Part shown: piece by piece, positions 1-7,231 of the stretch
Numbering within the stretch: position 1 is the stretch's first letter
Layout of the letters: each line of letters opens with the position of its first letter
Origin: DASQFQ01 sp038238015
GTDB lineage: Bacteria; Actinomycetota; Thermoleophilia; Solirubrobacterales; Solirubrobacteraceae
Length of the DNA: 16,080 nucleotides
Reading direction: 5' to 3'
NCBI GenBank assembly: GCA_038238015.1
Contig: JBBRYA010000074.1
Span: forward strand, 1-16,080
The notes under the pieces: generated by a model
Database searches by the model: none
What the model was told of the DNA's origin: nothing
The model's input: only the letters and a program-made list of their open reading frames with translations
Translations under genes and position numbers: made by a program

Positions 1-647
1 GAGCCCTCGAAGCCGAAGGGCTTGGTGACGATGCCCACGGTCAGCGCGCCGAGCTCGCGAGCGATCCGCGCGACGACGGGTGCCGCACCGGTGCCGGTGC
101 CGCCGCCCTCGCCGGCGGTGATGAAGACCATGTCCGAGCCCTTGAGCAGCGCCTTCGTGCGGTCGTAGTCCTCCATCGCCGCGGTGCGCCCGAGGTCGGG
201 GTTGGAGCCCGAGCCGAGCCCGCGCGTGGCGTCGTGGCCGATCTGCACGGTCACGTGGGCGGAGGCCTGCTGGAGGGACTGGGCGTCGGTGTTGAGCGCG
301 ATGAACTCCACGCCGCCGACCTCGGCCTCGATCATCCGGTTGACCGCGTTGACGCCGGCGCCGCCGACGCCGACCACGCGCAGCTGCGGCTTGCCCACCG
401 GGCCGCTGCCGTAGCTGGAGGAGTAGGCGTACTCCGTCGTCTCGGGGACGGGCGGCGCCATCAGGTTGTCGGGAAGGTCGGAGGAGAACGCGTGGCGCAG
501 GCGCTCCTGCGGGCTGGGGACGCGGGGCTCGGCCGCCTCGGCGCGCGCCGGCGCGGCCGCGGGCGTCGGGCCGTTCTCGCCGGGCCGGGGCTCAAGGCCC
601 TCGGTCTCCGTCTTGCGAAACAGGGCCGCGAGCGGTCCCTCGCGCAT
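1..647 (-). CDS. ftsZ: Cell division protein FtsZ, N-terminal part (runs off the left edge)
   Basis: FtsZ is the tubulin-like GTPase that polymerises into the cytokinetic ring at midcell. The visible 215 residues include the N-terminal Rossmann start VVGVGGAGVNAVNRM (about 91-105), the segment FIALNTDAQSL (115-125) and the tubulin/FtsZ GTP-binding signature GGGTGTG (181-187). The sequence ends after PFGFEG at the window edge, so the C-terminal half is missing. The ATG at 647 lies 10 bp after the parA stop and gives an 88-residue Pro/Ala/Glu-rich segment before the GTPase core, far longer than the usual 10-20 residues. An internal ATG at 461 (residue 63) would give a more normal length, but neither start has a clear Shine-Dalgarno. 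I prefer 647 because the frame stays open and protein-like and sits tightly behind parA. Family call is certain; start is moderate. Confidence 0.95.
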   Translation of the reverse strand, partial: MREGPLAALFRKTETEGLEPRPGENGPTPAAAPARAEAAEPRVPSPQERLRHAFSSDLPDNLMAPPVPETTEYAYSSSYGSGPVGKPQLRVVGVGGAGVNAVNRMIEAEVGGVEFIALNTDAQSLQQASAHVTVQIGHDATRGLGSGSNPDLGRTAAMEDYDRTKALLKGSDMVFITAGEGGGTGTGAAPVVARIARELGALTVGIVTKPFGFEG

Positions 648-657
648 GCTCGCCCGC

Positions 658-1425
658 TTACCTGCTCCCATTCTTGAGCACCTCCTTCGCCAACTGGCGA
701 TAGGCATCGGCGGCCGTTCCCGTGGGGTCGTACTTGAGCACCGACATCCCCTTCACGGGAGCCTCCGCGAACCGGATCGTCTTCTTGATGCGCGCACCGA
801 ACACGCGATCGCCGAAGTTCTCCTCGAGGATCTGGATCGCCTCCTTGGCGTGCAGGGTCCTCGAGTCGACCATCGTCGGCAGGATGCCAGCGATCTCCAC
901 ATCGGGATTGAGGTTCTCGCGAATCATGGAAAGCGTGTTCTGGAGCTGGATGAGCCCCCGCATGGACAGATACTCGCACTGCACGGGGACGATCACCTTG
1001 TCGGCCGCCGTAAGCGCGTTGATCGTCAAGAGTCCCAGACTCGGCGGCGTGTCGATGCAGATGAAGTCGTAGTCCTCGCTGACCGCCCGCAGCGCCTTGT
1101 CCAGCGAGCGTTCACGGCCGATCTTCGTCGACATCGCGATCTCCGCCCCGGCGAGGTCGATCGACGCGCACGCGACGTCGACCTCGCGCTTGCGGATCAC
1201 CTCGCGGATGGAGATGTCGTGCACGAGCACGTCGTACATCGACTTCTCGAGCGAGTCGGGGTCGATGCCCTGGGACATCGTGAGGTTGCCCTGCGGGTCC
1301 ATGTCGACGCAGAGGACGCGGTGGCCCTCCTCCGCGAAGGCCGCCGCCAGGTTCAGCGTCGTGGTGGTCTTTGCGACGCCGCCCTTCTGGTTGGCGAAGG
1401 CGATCACCTTGGCCTTGCCGGTCAC
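658..1425 (-). CDS. parA: ParA/Soj-family chromosome-partitioning ATPase
   Basis: 255-residue ParA/MinD-superfamily ATPase, the usual size for a chromosomal Soj/ParA without an N-terminal DNA-binding domain. Such proteins bind DNA non-specifically as ATP dimers and position ParB-parS complexes or other cargo. The deviant Walker A box KGGVAKT is at residues 14-20, with the signature lysine K14 and catalytic lysine K19. VDMDPQGN and FICIDTPPS are the switch and Walker B-like segments. The C-terminal half (VEIAGILPTMVDSRT...) is also canonical. The chosen start is GTG at 1425 with GGAG six bases upstream; the frame extends further upstream but that part is not ParA-like. No parB is visible. The gene is immediately followed by ftsZ on the same strand, so the two are probably co-transcribed. 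Partition of the chromosome is the default role; a division-site or CIS-positioning role is possible but unsupported. Confidence 0.93.
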   Translation of the reverse strand: MTGKAKVIAFANQKGGVAKTTTTLNLAAAFAEEGHRVLCVDMDPQGNLTMSQGIDPDSLEKSMYDVLVHDISIREVIRKREVDVACASIDLAGAEIAMSTKIGRERSLDKALRAVSEDYDFICIDTPPSLGLLTINALTAADKVIVPVQCEYLSMRGLIQLQNTLSMIRENLNPDVEIAGILPTMVDSRTLHAKEAIQILEENFGDRVFGARIKKTIRFAEAPVKGMSVLKYDPTGTAADAYRQLAKEVLKNGSR

Positions 1426-1546
1426 GTGCAGCTCCGATCGGGGTGGGGGAAGCCCATCGCTCCCGGCTATTCGCACCCGTCGGCGGATGTCCTCCCCGCG
1501 GCCCTGGACGTTCATCCGATCAAGGCCGCGTGCCGATACACCCCGT
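1426..1546. promoter_or_regulatory. Divergent intergenic region between parA and the response regulator
   Basis: This 121-bp gap separates two divergent transcription units and must hold promoters for both. On the plus strand a weak candidate is TTCATC (1511-1516), an 18-bp spacer and GATACA (1535-1540), ending only 6 bp before the ATG at 1547. That would give a leaderless transcript, which fits the absence of a Shine-Dalgarno there. I see no convincing minus-strand boxes for parA. The boxes are weak matches; treat as a guess. Confidence 0.3.
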
Positions 1547-1930
1547 ATGAAGATCCTGGTGGCAGACGACTCCGTCGTGGTGCGCCGCCTCGTGTCCGCG
1601 CGGCTGGCCGCCGACGGGCATGAGGTGATCGAGGCGCAGGACGGCCAGGAGGCCGTCGAGGCGGCGCTGCGCGAGCAGCCCCAGGTGGTCGTGCTCGACC
1701 GCCAGATGCCCAGGATGGACGGCTTCGAGGTCTGCACGGCGCTGCGCCAGGACGCGGCCACGCGGGCGATCGGCATCCTCATGCTCACCGACAACCGCGG
1801 CGAGAACACGCTGCTGGAGAGCATCGAGCGCGGCGCCGACGAGTTCATGACCAAGCCCTTCAGCCCGCGCGAGCTCTCCGCGCGCGTGCGCCTGCTCGCC
1901 GCGCGCCTGGCGCTCAGCGGCTCGCGCTGA
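1547..1930 (+). CDS. Single-domain response regulator (CheY-like receiver)
   Basis: 127-residue stand-alone receiver domain without an output domain. It accepts a phosphoryl group from a histidine kinase and acts by protein-protein contact. All catalytic residues are visible: acidic pair D7-D8, phospho-acceptor D51 in VVVLDRQMP, conserved T81 in ILMLTD and K103 in MTKPF. The ATG at 1547 gives exactly a receiver domain; the frame is open upstream but that part overlaps parA antisense and is not protein-like. It is the first gene of an apparent operon with the HEAT-repeat protein (16 bp downstream) and the glycosyltransferase, suggesting that it controls assembly or activity of that membrane polysaccharide synthase. 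No kinase gene is in the window. Confidence 0.9.
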   Translation: MKILVADDSVVVRRLVSARLAADGHEVIEAQDGQEAVEAALREQPQVVVLDRQMPRMDGFEVCTALRQDAATRAIGILMLTDNRGENTLLESIERGADEFMTKPFSPRELSARVRLLAARLALSGSR

Positions 1931-1946
1931 GGAAGCTCCAACGGCC

Positions 1947-3170
1947 ATGAGCCTGCTCACGATCGCGCTGCTGACCGTCAGCGGGCTGCTGGCGGCGAAC
2001 CTCTTCCTGGCCGCCTTTGTGCGCCTGGCGCTGGCCTATCGCGCCAGGCGTGAAGGCACCTTGCGCCCGCGCACGCGCGACGCGGTGGCGAACTTCGCCG
2101 TCGAGGCGACCGACGACCTGCCGACCGCGTTCACGGGCTTCGAGCGGCGGCTGATGCGCGAGGCGATGCTCGAGGCCGCGCACGAACTCTCCGGCGACGC
2201 CCGCGAGCGGCTCGTCCGCCGCTTCGCCGAGCGCGGCTTCATCTCCGAGGCCGAGGACGGCCTGCGCTCGCCGCTGCTGCTGCACCGCGTCCGCGCGGCC
2301 GAGATCGTGGGCGAACTGGGCGGGCTGAGCAGCGTGCCCGCGCTGCGGCGCGGGCTGCGCGACCGCGAGCCGCTCATGCGCTTCGCCTGCGCGCACGCCC
2401 TGACCCGGGTCGGCGCGGAGGGGATCCTCGGCGACGTGCTCGCCGCGCTGGCCGAGCACGAGGGGGTCTTCAGCCAGGGCGGGCTGGCCGAGGTGTTGCT
2501 CGACTCCGGCCCGGACGCGGCCGACGAGCTCCAGGCGCTGCTGCTCCAGCCGCTGGACGTCAAGCAGCGCCGCCTCGTGGTCGTCGTGCTCGGGGAGCTG
2601 CGCGCCTTCGAGGCGGTCGAAGAGATCGTCCGCTGCCTGGAGGATCCCGACGACGAGCTGTGCGCCCGCGCCTGCCACGCGCTCGGCAAGATCGGCGACC
2701 CCAGCGTCGCGGAGGCGCTCGCCGCGATCGCCATCTCGGGCGCGCGCCCGTGGTTCGTGCGCACGGCCGCGGCCGGCGCCTGCGGGCAGTTCGGCGACCC
2801 GCGCGTCGCGCCCGCTCTGGTGGACGCGCTCGACAGCGAGGAGTGGTACCCGCGCAACGCCGCCGCGGGCGCGCTGGTCAAGCTCGGCGAGGACGGCCTC
2901 GCGGCGGTGTGCGAGCGGGTGGACGAGCTCGAGCCCGAATCGGTCGCGCACGTATGGGGCCTGCTGGACACCGCCGGACGCACCGAGGCGATCATCGCCC
3001 GCGCCGCCGGCGGCGAGCGGCCGCTGCGGCGGCTCGTAGGTGTCGCCCGGCAGGCGGGAGCCACCGCCCGGCTGGAAGAGCTCGCCGGCGAAGACTCGGT
3101 AACGGGCCGCTACGCCACACGGGTGCTCGCACGCGCACCACAGGATGCGCTCGAGCCGGTGGCCGCCTGA
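1947..3170 (+). CDS. Membrane-anchored HEAT-repeat protein
   Basis: 407-residue protein. Residues about 4-30 are one hydrophobic segment (LLTIALLTVSGLLAANLFLA) followed by basic residues, so the N terminus is probably a membrane anchor and the rest cytoplasmic. From about 110 to 320 it consists of helical HEAT-like repeats with typical pieces such as VRAAEIVGELGG, ALGKIGDPSVAEAL, AAGACGQFGDPRVAPAL and AAAGALVKLGEDGLAA. Repeats of this kind are binding scaffolds and carry no catalytic residues. It sits between a receiver protein (16 bp upstream, GGAAG before the ATG) and a glycosyltransferase whose ATG overlaps its stop (TGATG). I infer that it links the receiver to the glycosyltransferase at the membrane. 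The repeat fold is well supported; the partner assignment is inference. Confidence 0.85.
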   Translation: MSLLTIALLTVSGLLAANLFLAAFVRLALAYRARREGTLRPRTRDAVANFAVEATDDLPTAFTGFERRLMREAMLEAAHELSGDARERLVRRFAERGFISEAEDGLRSPLLLHRVRAAEIVGELGGLSSVPALRRGLRDREPLMRFACAHALTRVGAEGILGDVLAALAEHEGVFSQGGLAEVLLDSGPDAADELQALLLQPLDVKQRRLVVVVLGELRAFEAVEEIVRCLEDPDDELCARACHALGKIGDPSVAEALAAIAISGARPWFVRTAAAGACGQFGDPRVAPALVDALDSEEWYPRNAAAGALVKLGEDGLAAVCERVDELEPESVAHVWGLLDTAGRTEAIIARAAGGERPLRRLVGVARQAGATARLEELAGEDSVTGRYATRVLARAPQDALEPVAA

Positions 3171-4603
3171 TGTTCCGAAGCGTGCTGCTCACGCTCAACG
3201 ACGTCGTGCTGGCCTACTTCGTGATCATCGTCGTCTCTTACTCGACGGTGACGCTGCTGTCCTGGGTCCAGGTGCGGCGCTACTTCCGCCGGCTCGTGCA
3301 CGCGCGCCTGGAGCGCTCCGTGCGTTCGGCGCTCACCCCGCCGATCTCGCTCACCACGTCGGCCTACAACGAGGGCTCGGTGATCGTCGACAGCGTGCGC
3401 TCGATGCTCGCGCTGCGCTATCCCGAACACGAGGTCGTGCTCACCAACGACGGCTCGAGCGACGACACCATGGAGCGCCTGATCGAGGCATTCTCGATGC
3501 ACCGAGTCGACCAGCCGGAGCACGCGCGCCTGCCAACGCAGCCGGTGCTCGGCGTGTGGCGCTCGCGCACGCACTCCGGGCTCGTGGTCATCGACAAGGA
3601 GAACGGCGGGCGTTCGGACGGCCTGAACTGCTCGATCAACTTCGCCCGCTATCCGCTCGTCTGCTGTGTGGACGCCGATTCCGTGCTCGAGGCCGACGCG
3701 CTGCTGACCGTGGTCCGGCCGTTCATCGAGCGCCCCGACCGCACGATCGCCGCCGGCGGGATCATCCGCGTCGCCAACGGCTGTACAGTCGAGCGCGGCC
3801 ACGTGACCGCGGTCGCGCTGCCGCGTCAGGCTCTGCCGATGTTCCAGACCGTCGAGTACCTGCGCGCGTTCACCGCCGCGCGCTCGGGCTGGAGCATGAT
3901 CAATGGGCTGCTGATCATCTCCGGTGCCTTCGGCATCTTCCGCAAGGACGTGGTGATCGACGTCGGCGGCTTCGCCACCGACTCGATCGGCGAGGACTTC
4001 GAGCTGTGCATGCGCCTGCACAAGCGCATGCGCGAGCTCAAGCGGCCCTACCACATCGCCTTCGTGCCCGATCCCGTGTGCTGGACGGAGGCGCCCGACC
4101 GCCTGGGCCAGCTCGGGGGCCAGCGCGATCGGTGGCACCGCGGCCTCACCGACACGCTCGTGCGCCATCGCGGGATGATGGGCAACCCGCGCTACGGCGT
4201 TGTCGGGCTGCTCGCGCTGCCGTTCTTCCTGCTGTTCGAGTTCCTCGGCGCGTTCATCGAGCTGCTGGGCTACATCGCGGTCCCACTCAGCTACTTCCTC
4301 GGCTTCCTGAACCTTCCCGCCGCATTGGGCTTCCTCGCCCTGGCGCTGCTCGCAGGCATCTGCCTCTCGCTGTCGGCGCTGCTGCTAGAGGACATGGCCT
4401 TCCGGCGCTTCGTGCGCTGGCGCGACTTCGGGCGCATGATCATCTTCAGCGTGCTGGAGAACTTCGGCTACCGCCAGGTGATGACCGCCTACCGCGTGCG
4501 CGGGTTCTGGTCCTACCTGCGCGGCAACCACAGCTGGGGCACGATCGACCGCCGCGGCTTCGAGCCTCTCGAGGAGCTGCAGCCCGCGGTCGGGATGCGC
4601 TGA
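3170..4603 (+). CDS. Processive family-2 glycosyltransferase, integral membrane (PgaC/cellulose-synthase-like)
   Basis: 477-residue inner-membrane glycosyltransferase of the GT2 type that links sugars from a nucleotide donor into a polymer while exporting it. One N-terminal membrane segment (about 12-32) precedes a GT-A domain with TSAYNEG (63-69), TNDGSSDDT (D94), the DxD metal site in CCVDADS (D168/D170), GEDFELC (catalytic ED 275-276) and the QRDRW motif (318-322) that marks processive synthases. Several C-terminal membrane segments follow between about 343 and 408. The length and order match poly-N-acetylglucosamine and hyaluronan synthase-like enzymes, but the sugar cannot be read from the sequence. 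The start ATG overlaps the stop of the HEAT gene by one base, implying translational coupling. Last gene of the receiver-HEAT-GT unit. Confidence 0.92.
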   Translation: MFRSVLLTLNDVVLAYFVIIVVSYSTVTLLSWVQVRRYFRRLVHARLERSVRSALTPPISLTTSAYNEGSVIVDSVRSMLALRYPEHEVVLTNDGSSDDTMERLIEAFSMHRVDQPEHARLPTQPVLGVWRSRTHSGLVVIDKENGGRSDGLNCSINFARYPLVCCVDADSVLEADALLTVVRPFIERPDRTIAAGGIIRVANGCTVERGHVTAVALPRQALPMFQTVEYLRAFTAARSGWSMINGLLIISGAFGIFRKDVVIDVGGFATDSIGEDFELCMRLHKRMRELKRPYHIAFVPDPVCWTEAPDRLGQLGGQRDRWHRGLTDTLVRHRGMMGNPRYGVVGLLALPFFLLFEFLGAFIELLGYIAVPLSYFLGFLNLPAALGFLALALLAGICLSLSALLLEDMAFRRFVRWRDFGRMIIFSVLENFGYRQVMTAYRVRGFWSYLRGNHSWGTIDRRGFEPLEELQPAVGMR

Positions 4604-4621
4604 CGGCTGCCCGAGCAGACC

Positions 4622-4651
4622 TTGCATGCTCCGGGCGATCGTGCGTATGCT
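4622..4651 (+). promoter_or_regulatory. Candidate promoter of CIS block 1, leaderless
   Basis: TTGCAT (4622-4627) and TATGCT (4646-4651) are separated by 18 bp, close to the sigma70/HrdB-type consensus. The -10 box ends 9 bp before the ATG at 4661, so transcription would begin at or within a few bases of that ATG and the DUF4157 mRNA would be leaderless. This fits the lack of a Shine-Dalgarno. The same arrangement recurs before block 2 at 10301. Confidence 0.55.
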
Positions 4652-4660
4652 CGCCTTCAG

Positions 4661-5233
4661 ATGAGCGCGTACGACGGCGACATCCTCGCCCGGGAGGAGC
4701 TCGAGCAGCAGCAGGAGGTCGTTCAGGCCCCCGAGCCGCCTGCCTCCGAGCTGGCCGCGCCGGTCCCCTCCCCCGCCGAGCTCGTCGCGTCCTCGGTGGG
4801 CAACCACGCCTTCGGGCAGATGATCGGCCGCGCCCAGGGCGACGGGATCATGAACGGCGGCGCGGTGCACCCCGACGTCGAGCAGACCATCTCCTCCTCG
4901 CGCGGCTCGGGCCACGGCCTCGACGCGGGCGTCTCGGAGAAGTTCAGCCCCGACCTGGGCGACCTCTCCGACGTGACCGTCCACACCGACTCGACCGCTG
5001 ACGCGCTGGCGCGCTCGGTGTCGGCCCGCGCGTTCGCGACCGGCTCGGACGTCTACTTCGCCCAGGGCGAGTACCAGCCCGGATCGAAGGGCGGCGATTC
5101 GCTGATCGCGCACGAGCTGACTCACGTCGTGCAGCAGCGCGGGGCACCCGCGAGCGGGCCCCTGACCGTCTCCGAGCCGGGCGACAGCCTCGAGCGCGAG
5201 GCGGATGCCGTGGCCGGTGAGCTCGCCGGCTGA
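4661..5233 (+). CDS. DUF4157 (eCIS-associated) protein with HELTH motif
   Basis: 190-residue protein with the DUF4157 domain at about 70-190: LSDVTVHTD, ARAFATGSDVYFA, then IAHELTHVVQQ, and a C-terminal EREADAVA. HELTH (151-155) is an HExxH zinc-metalloprotease-type motif; D/E residues in EREAD could supply the third ligand. DUF4157 is one of the most frequent accessory domains of extracellular contractile injection loci and is found on proposed effectors or processing proteins. Here there is no extra toxin domain. The N-terminal 45 residues are acidic, Pro/Ala-rich and probably disordered, followed by VGNHAFGQMI (46-55), a GN motif also seen in the protein at 7232. An in-frame TTG at 4622 is rejected as start because it is the likely -35 box; the ATG at 4661 fits a leaderless transcript. 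Overlaps the AAA gene downstream. Confidence 0.88.
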   Translation: MSAYDGDILAREELEQQQEVVQAPEPPASELAAPVPSPAELVASSVGNHAFGQMIGRAQGDGIMNGGAVHPDVEQTISSSRGSGHGLDAGVSEKFSPDLGDLSDVTVHTDSTADALARSVSARAFATGSDVYFAQGEYQPGSKGGDSLIAHELTHVVQQRGAPASGPLTVSEPGDSLEREADAVAGELAG

Positions 5234-7220
5234 CGCACCCCCGGCGGCGCCGAGCGCGGTCGGCTTCCAGTTCCTCGAGGGCCGCCTGCGCGCGGCCGTC
5301 CAGGGCGTCGCGGGCAACGACCCGAACCCGAGCGACCCGTTCCGCGGGCTCTACATCTCAGACGAGGACGCGCTGTCGCTCGCCGCGGGCGAGGCCAGCA
5401 CGGAGACCGACGGCCGCCTGGCCGCGGCCACGCAGCTGCTCGGCCTGGACCTGCTCGACTCGGCCGTCCTCGGCGTCTCCGTCGCCCCCGAGCTGAACCC
5501 GCGCTACGGGCGCCTCTACGCCTACCTCCAGGACGACGTCACGCGCAAGCTCGCGAGCCCGCGGCTGGTCGGGCACCTGCTCGAGGGCGAGGGGGTCAGC
5601 CCTGCCGACGTGCTCACCTCCTTCGCCCAGGACGGGCGCCTGCGCAGGCTCGGCGCGCTCAGGCTGCTCGAAGGCGACGCCACGATCCCGCTGGCCGAGC
5701 GCCAGGTCAAGGTCGCCGAGCGCCTCGCGGCGTTCCTGCTCGGCACGCGCCTGGACACGCCGCGCGGCGACGGCAAGCTGCGCGCGCTGCCGCTGGGGCT
5801 CCACGAGCCCGGCCGGCCGATCACGATCCAGCGCCTCACCGCTCTGCTGGAGGCCGAGACCCACCTGCCGATCGTGGTGGCCGGGCCCGACGCGGCGTCG
5901 CTGGTCGCCCGCGCGGTCGGGCGCCCGCTGCTGCTGGCCAACATCCGCGACATCGACAACGCCGAGCTGATGGCCGAGGCCGCGCTGCTGTGCGCGCTGG
6001 AGGGCCACGCGCTGGTCTTCGACGGCCTCGACGGCCTCGAGCCGGTCGAGCGCAACCGCGTGCTGCGCGCGCTCGAGCCGCGCCGCGAGCGCACGCTGAT
6101 GATCGCTCCCACGACCACCGCGGCGACTGCGCTCGGGGACCGCACCGTGCTGCTCGTCGAGGCCGCGATGCCGAGCTTCGGCGAGCGCCACCGCGCGTGG
6201 GCCGACCTCTCGGGGGCGCCGGACACCCGCGATGTCGCGGCGAAGTTCCGCCTCTCGACGAGCCAGATCGAGGAGGCCTCGGCGGTCGCCCAGCTGGCAG
6301 CGAAGATGCGCGGGGCGGGCAGCGCGGAAGCCGTCGACCTGGACTTCGGGGCCCGCCAGGCCTCCTCGTCGCGGCTCGGCGAGCTGGCGGCGCGGATCCC
6401 GCCCGGCTACCGCTGGGTCGACCTCGTGCTCCCCGAGCGCCAGCTCGAGCTGCTGCAGTCGATCTCCTCCTACCTGCGCCACCGTGACCGCGTGCTCTCC
6501 GACTGGGGCTATGAGAAGTCGGTCGCCAAGACCCAGGGGCTGAAGGTCCTGTTCGCGGGCGAGTCTGGCACCGGCAAGACGATGGCCGCGCAGGTGCTCG
6601 CCGCCGAGCTCGGGCTCGAGCTCTTCCGCGTCGACCTCGCCACGATCGTCTCCAAGTACATCGGGGAGACCGAGAAGAACCTCGACCGCATCTTCTCCGC
6701 CGCCGACGGCTCCAACGCGATCCTGTTCTTCGACGAGGCCGACGCGCTGTTCGGCAAGCGCTCGGAGGTGTCTGACTCCCACGACCGCTACGCGAACATC
6801 GAGGTCGCCTACCTGCTGCAGAAGATGGAGCAGTACGCCGGCGCGGTCATCCTCGCCACCAACTTCCGCCGCAACATCGACGACGCGTTTGTGCGCCGCC
6901 TGGACTTCGTGATCGACTTCCCGTTCCCCGAGGTCGAGGACCGCAAGCGGATCTGGCGCCTGCTGCTGCCCGCCGAGGCGCCGTTCGCCGAGGACATCGA
7001 CATCGACTTCCTCGCGACCCGGTTCAAGCTCTCCGGCGGCGCGATCCGCAACTGCTCGCTGTCGGCGGCCTTCCAGGGCGCCGAGCAGGGGGACACGATC
7101 GAGATGCGCCACCTGGTGCGCGCTGTCGCCCAGGAGTACGGCAAGCAGGGCCGGCTGACGCTCGAGTCCGACTTCGAGCACTACCACGGCCTGATCCGAA
7201 ACGGCGCCGGCAAGGACTAG
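5205..7220 (+). CDS. CIS-associated AAA+ ATPase (Afp15/Pvc15-like), tandem module
   Basis: 671-residue ATPase of the kind found in almost every eCIS locus. It is thought to aid particle assembly or cargo loading. The C-terminal AAA module is intact: Walker A GESGTGKT (452-459), Walker B ILFFDEAD (506-513), and a sensor/arginine-finger stretch ATNFRRNIDDAFVRRLDF. A degenerate AAA-like module precedes it: VVAGPDAASL (about 224) replaces a P-loop and LVFDGLDGL (about 270) resembles a Walker B without the glutamate. An N-terminal helical domain (about 25-200) is probably for substrate or partner binding. The start is uncertain: ATG at 5205 overlaps the DUF4157 gene by 29 bp but has GAGGCGG immediately in front; GTG at 5217 gives better spacing. 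Both are in frame, so translation is probably coupled. Eleven bases separate its stop from the next ATG. Confidence 0.92.
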   Translation: MPWPVSSPADAPPAAPSAVGFQFLEGRLRAAVQGVAGNDPNPSDPFRGLYISDEDALSLAAGEASTETDGRLAAATQLLGLDLLDSAVLGVSVAPELNPRYGRLYAYLQDDVTRKLASPRLVGHLLEGEGVSPADVLTSFAQDGRLRRLGALRLLEGDATIPLAERQVKVAERLAAFLLGTRLDTPRGDGKLRALPLGLHEPGRPITIQRLTALLEAETHLPIVVAGPDAASLVARAVGRPLLLANIRDIDNAELMAEAALLCALEGHALVFDGLDGLEPVERNRVLRALEPRRERTLMIAPTTTAATALGDRTVLLVEAAMPSFGERHRAWADLSGAPDTRDVAAKFRLSTSQIEEASAVAQLAAKMRGAGSAEAVDLDFGARQASSSRLGELAARIPPGYRWVDLVLPERQLELLQSISSYLRHRDRVLSDWGYEKSVAKTQGLKVLFAGESGTGKTMAAQVLAAELGLELFRVDLATIVSKYIGETEKNLDRIFSAADGSNAILFFDEADALFGKRSEVSDSHDRYANIEVAYLLQKMEQYAGAVILATNFRRNIDDAFVRRLDFVIDFPFPEVEDRKRIWRLLLPAEAPFAEDIDIDFLATRFKLSGGAIRNCSLSAAFQGAEQGDTIEMRHLVRAVAQEYGKQGRLTLESDFEHYHGLIRNGAGKD

Positions 7221-7231
7221 AGGGGTACGTC

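Noticed and set aside
4622..4660. TTG start extending the DUF4157 protein by 13 residues
   Set aside because: This TTG forms the probable -35 box and the next in-frame ATG lies 9 bp after the -10 box; no ribosome binding site precedes the TTG.
5358..7187. 609-codon minus-strand ORF opposite the AAA+ gene
   Set aside because: Same composition effect; no start signal and no protein-like motif.
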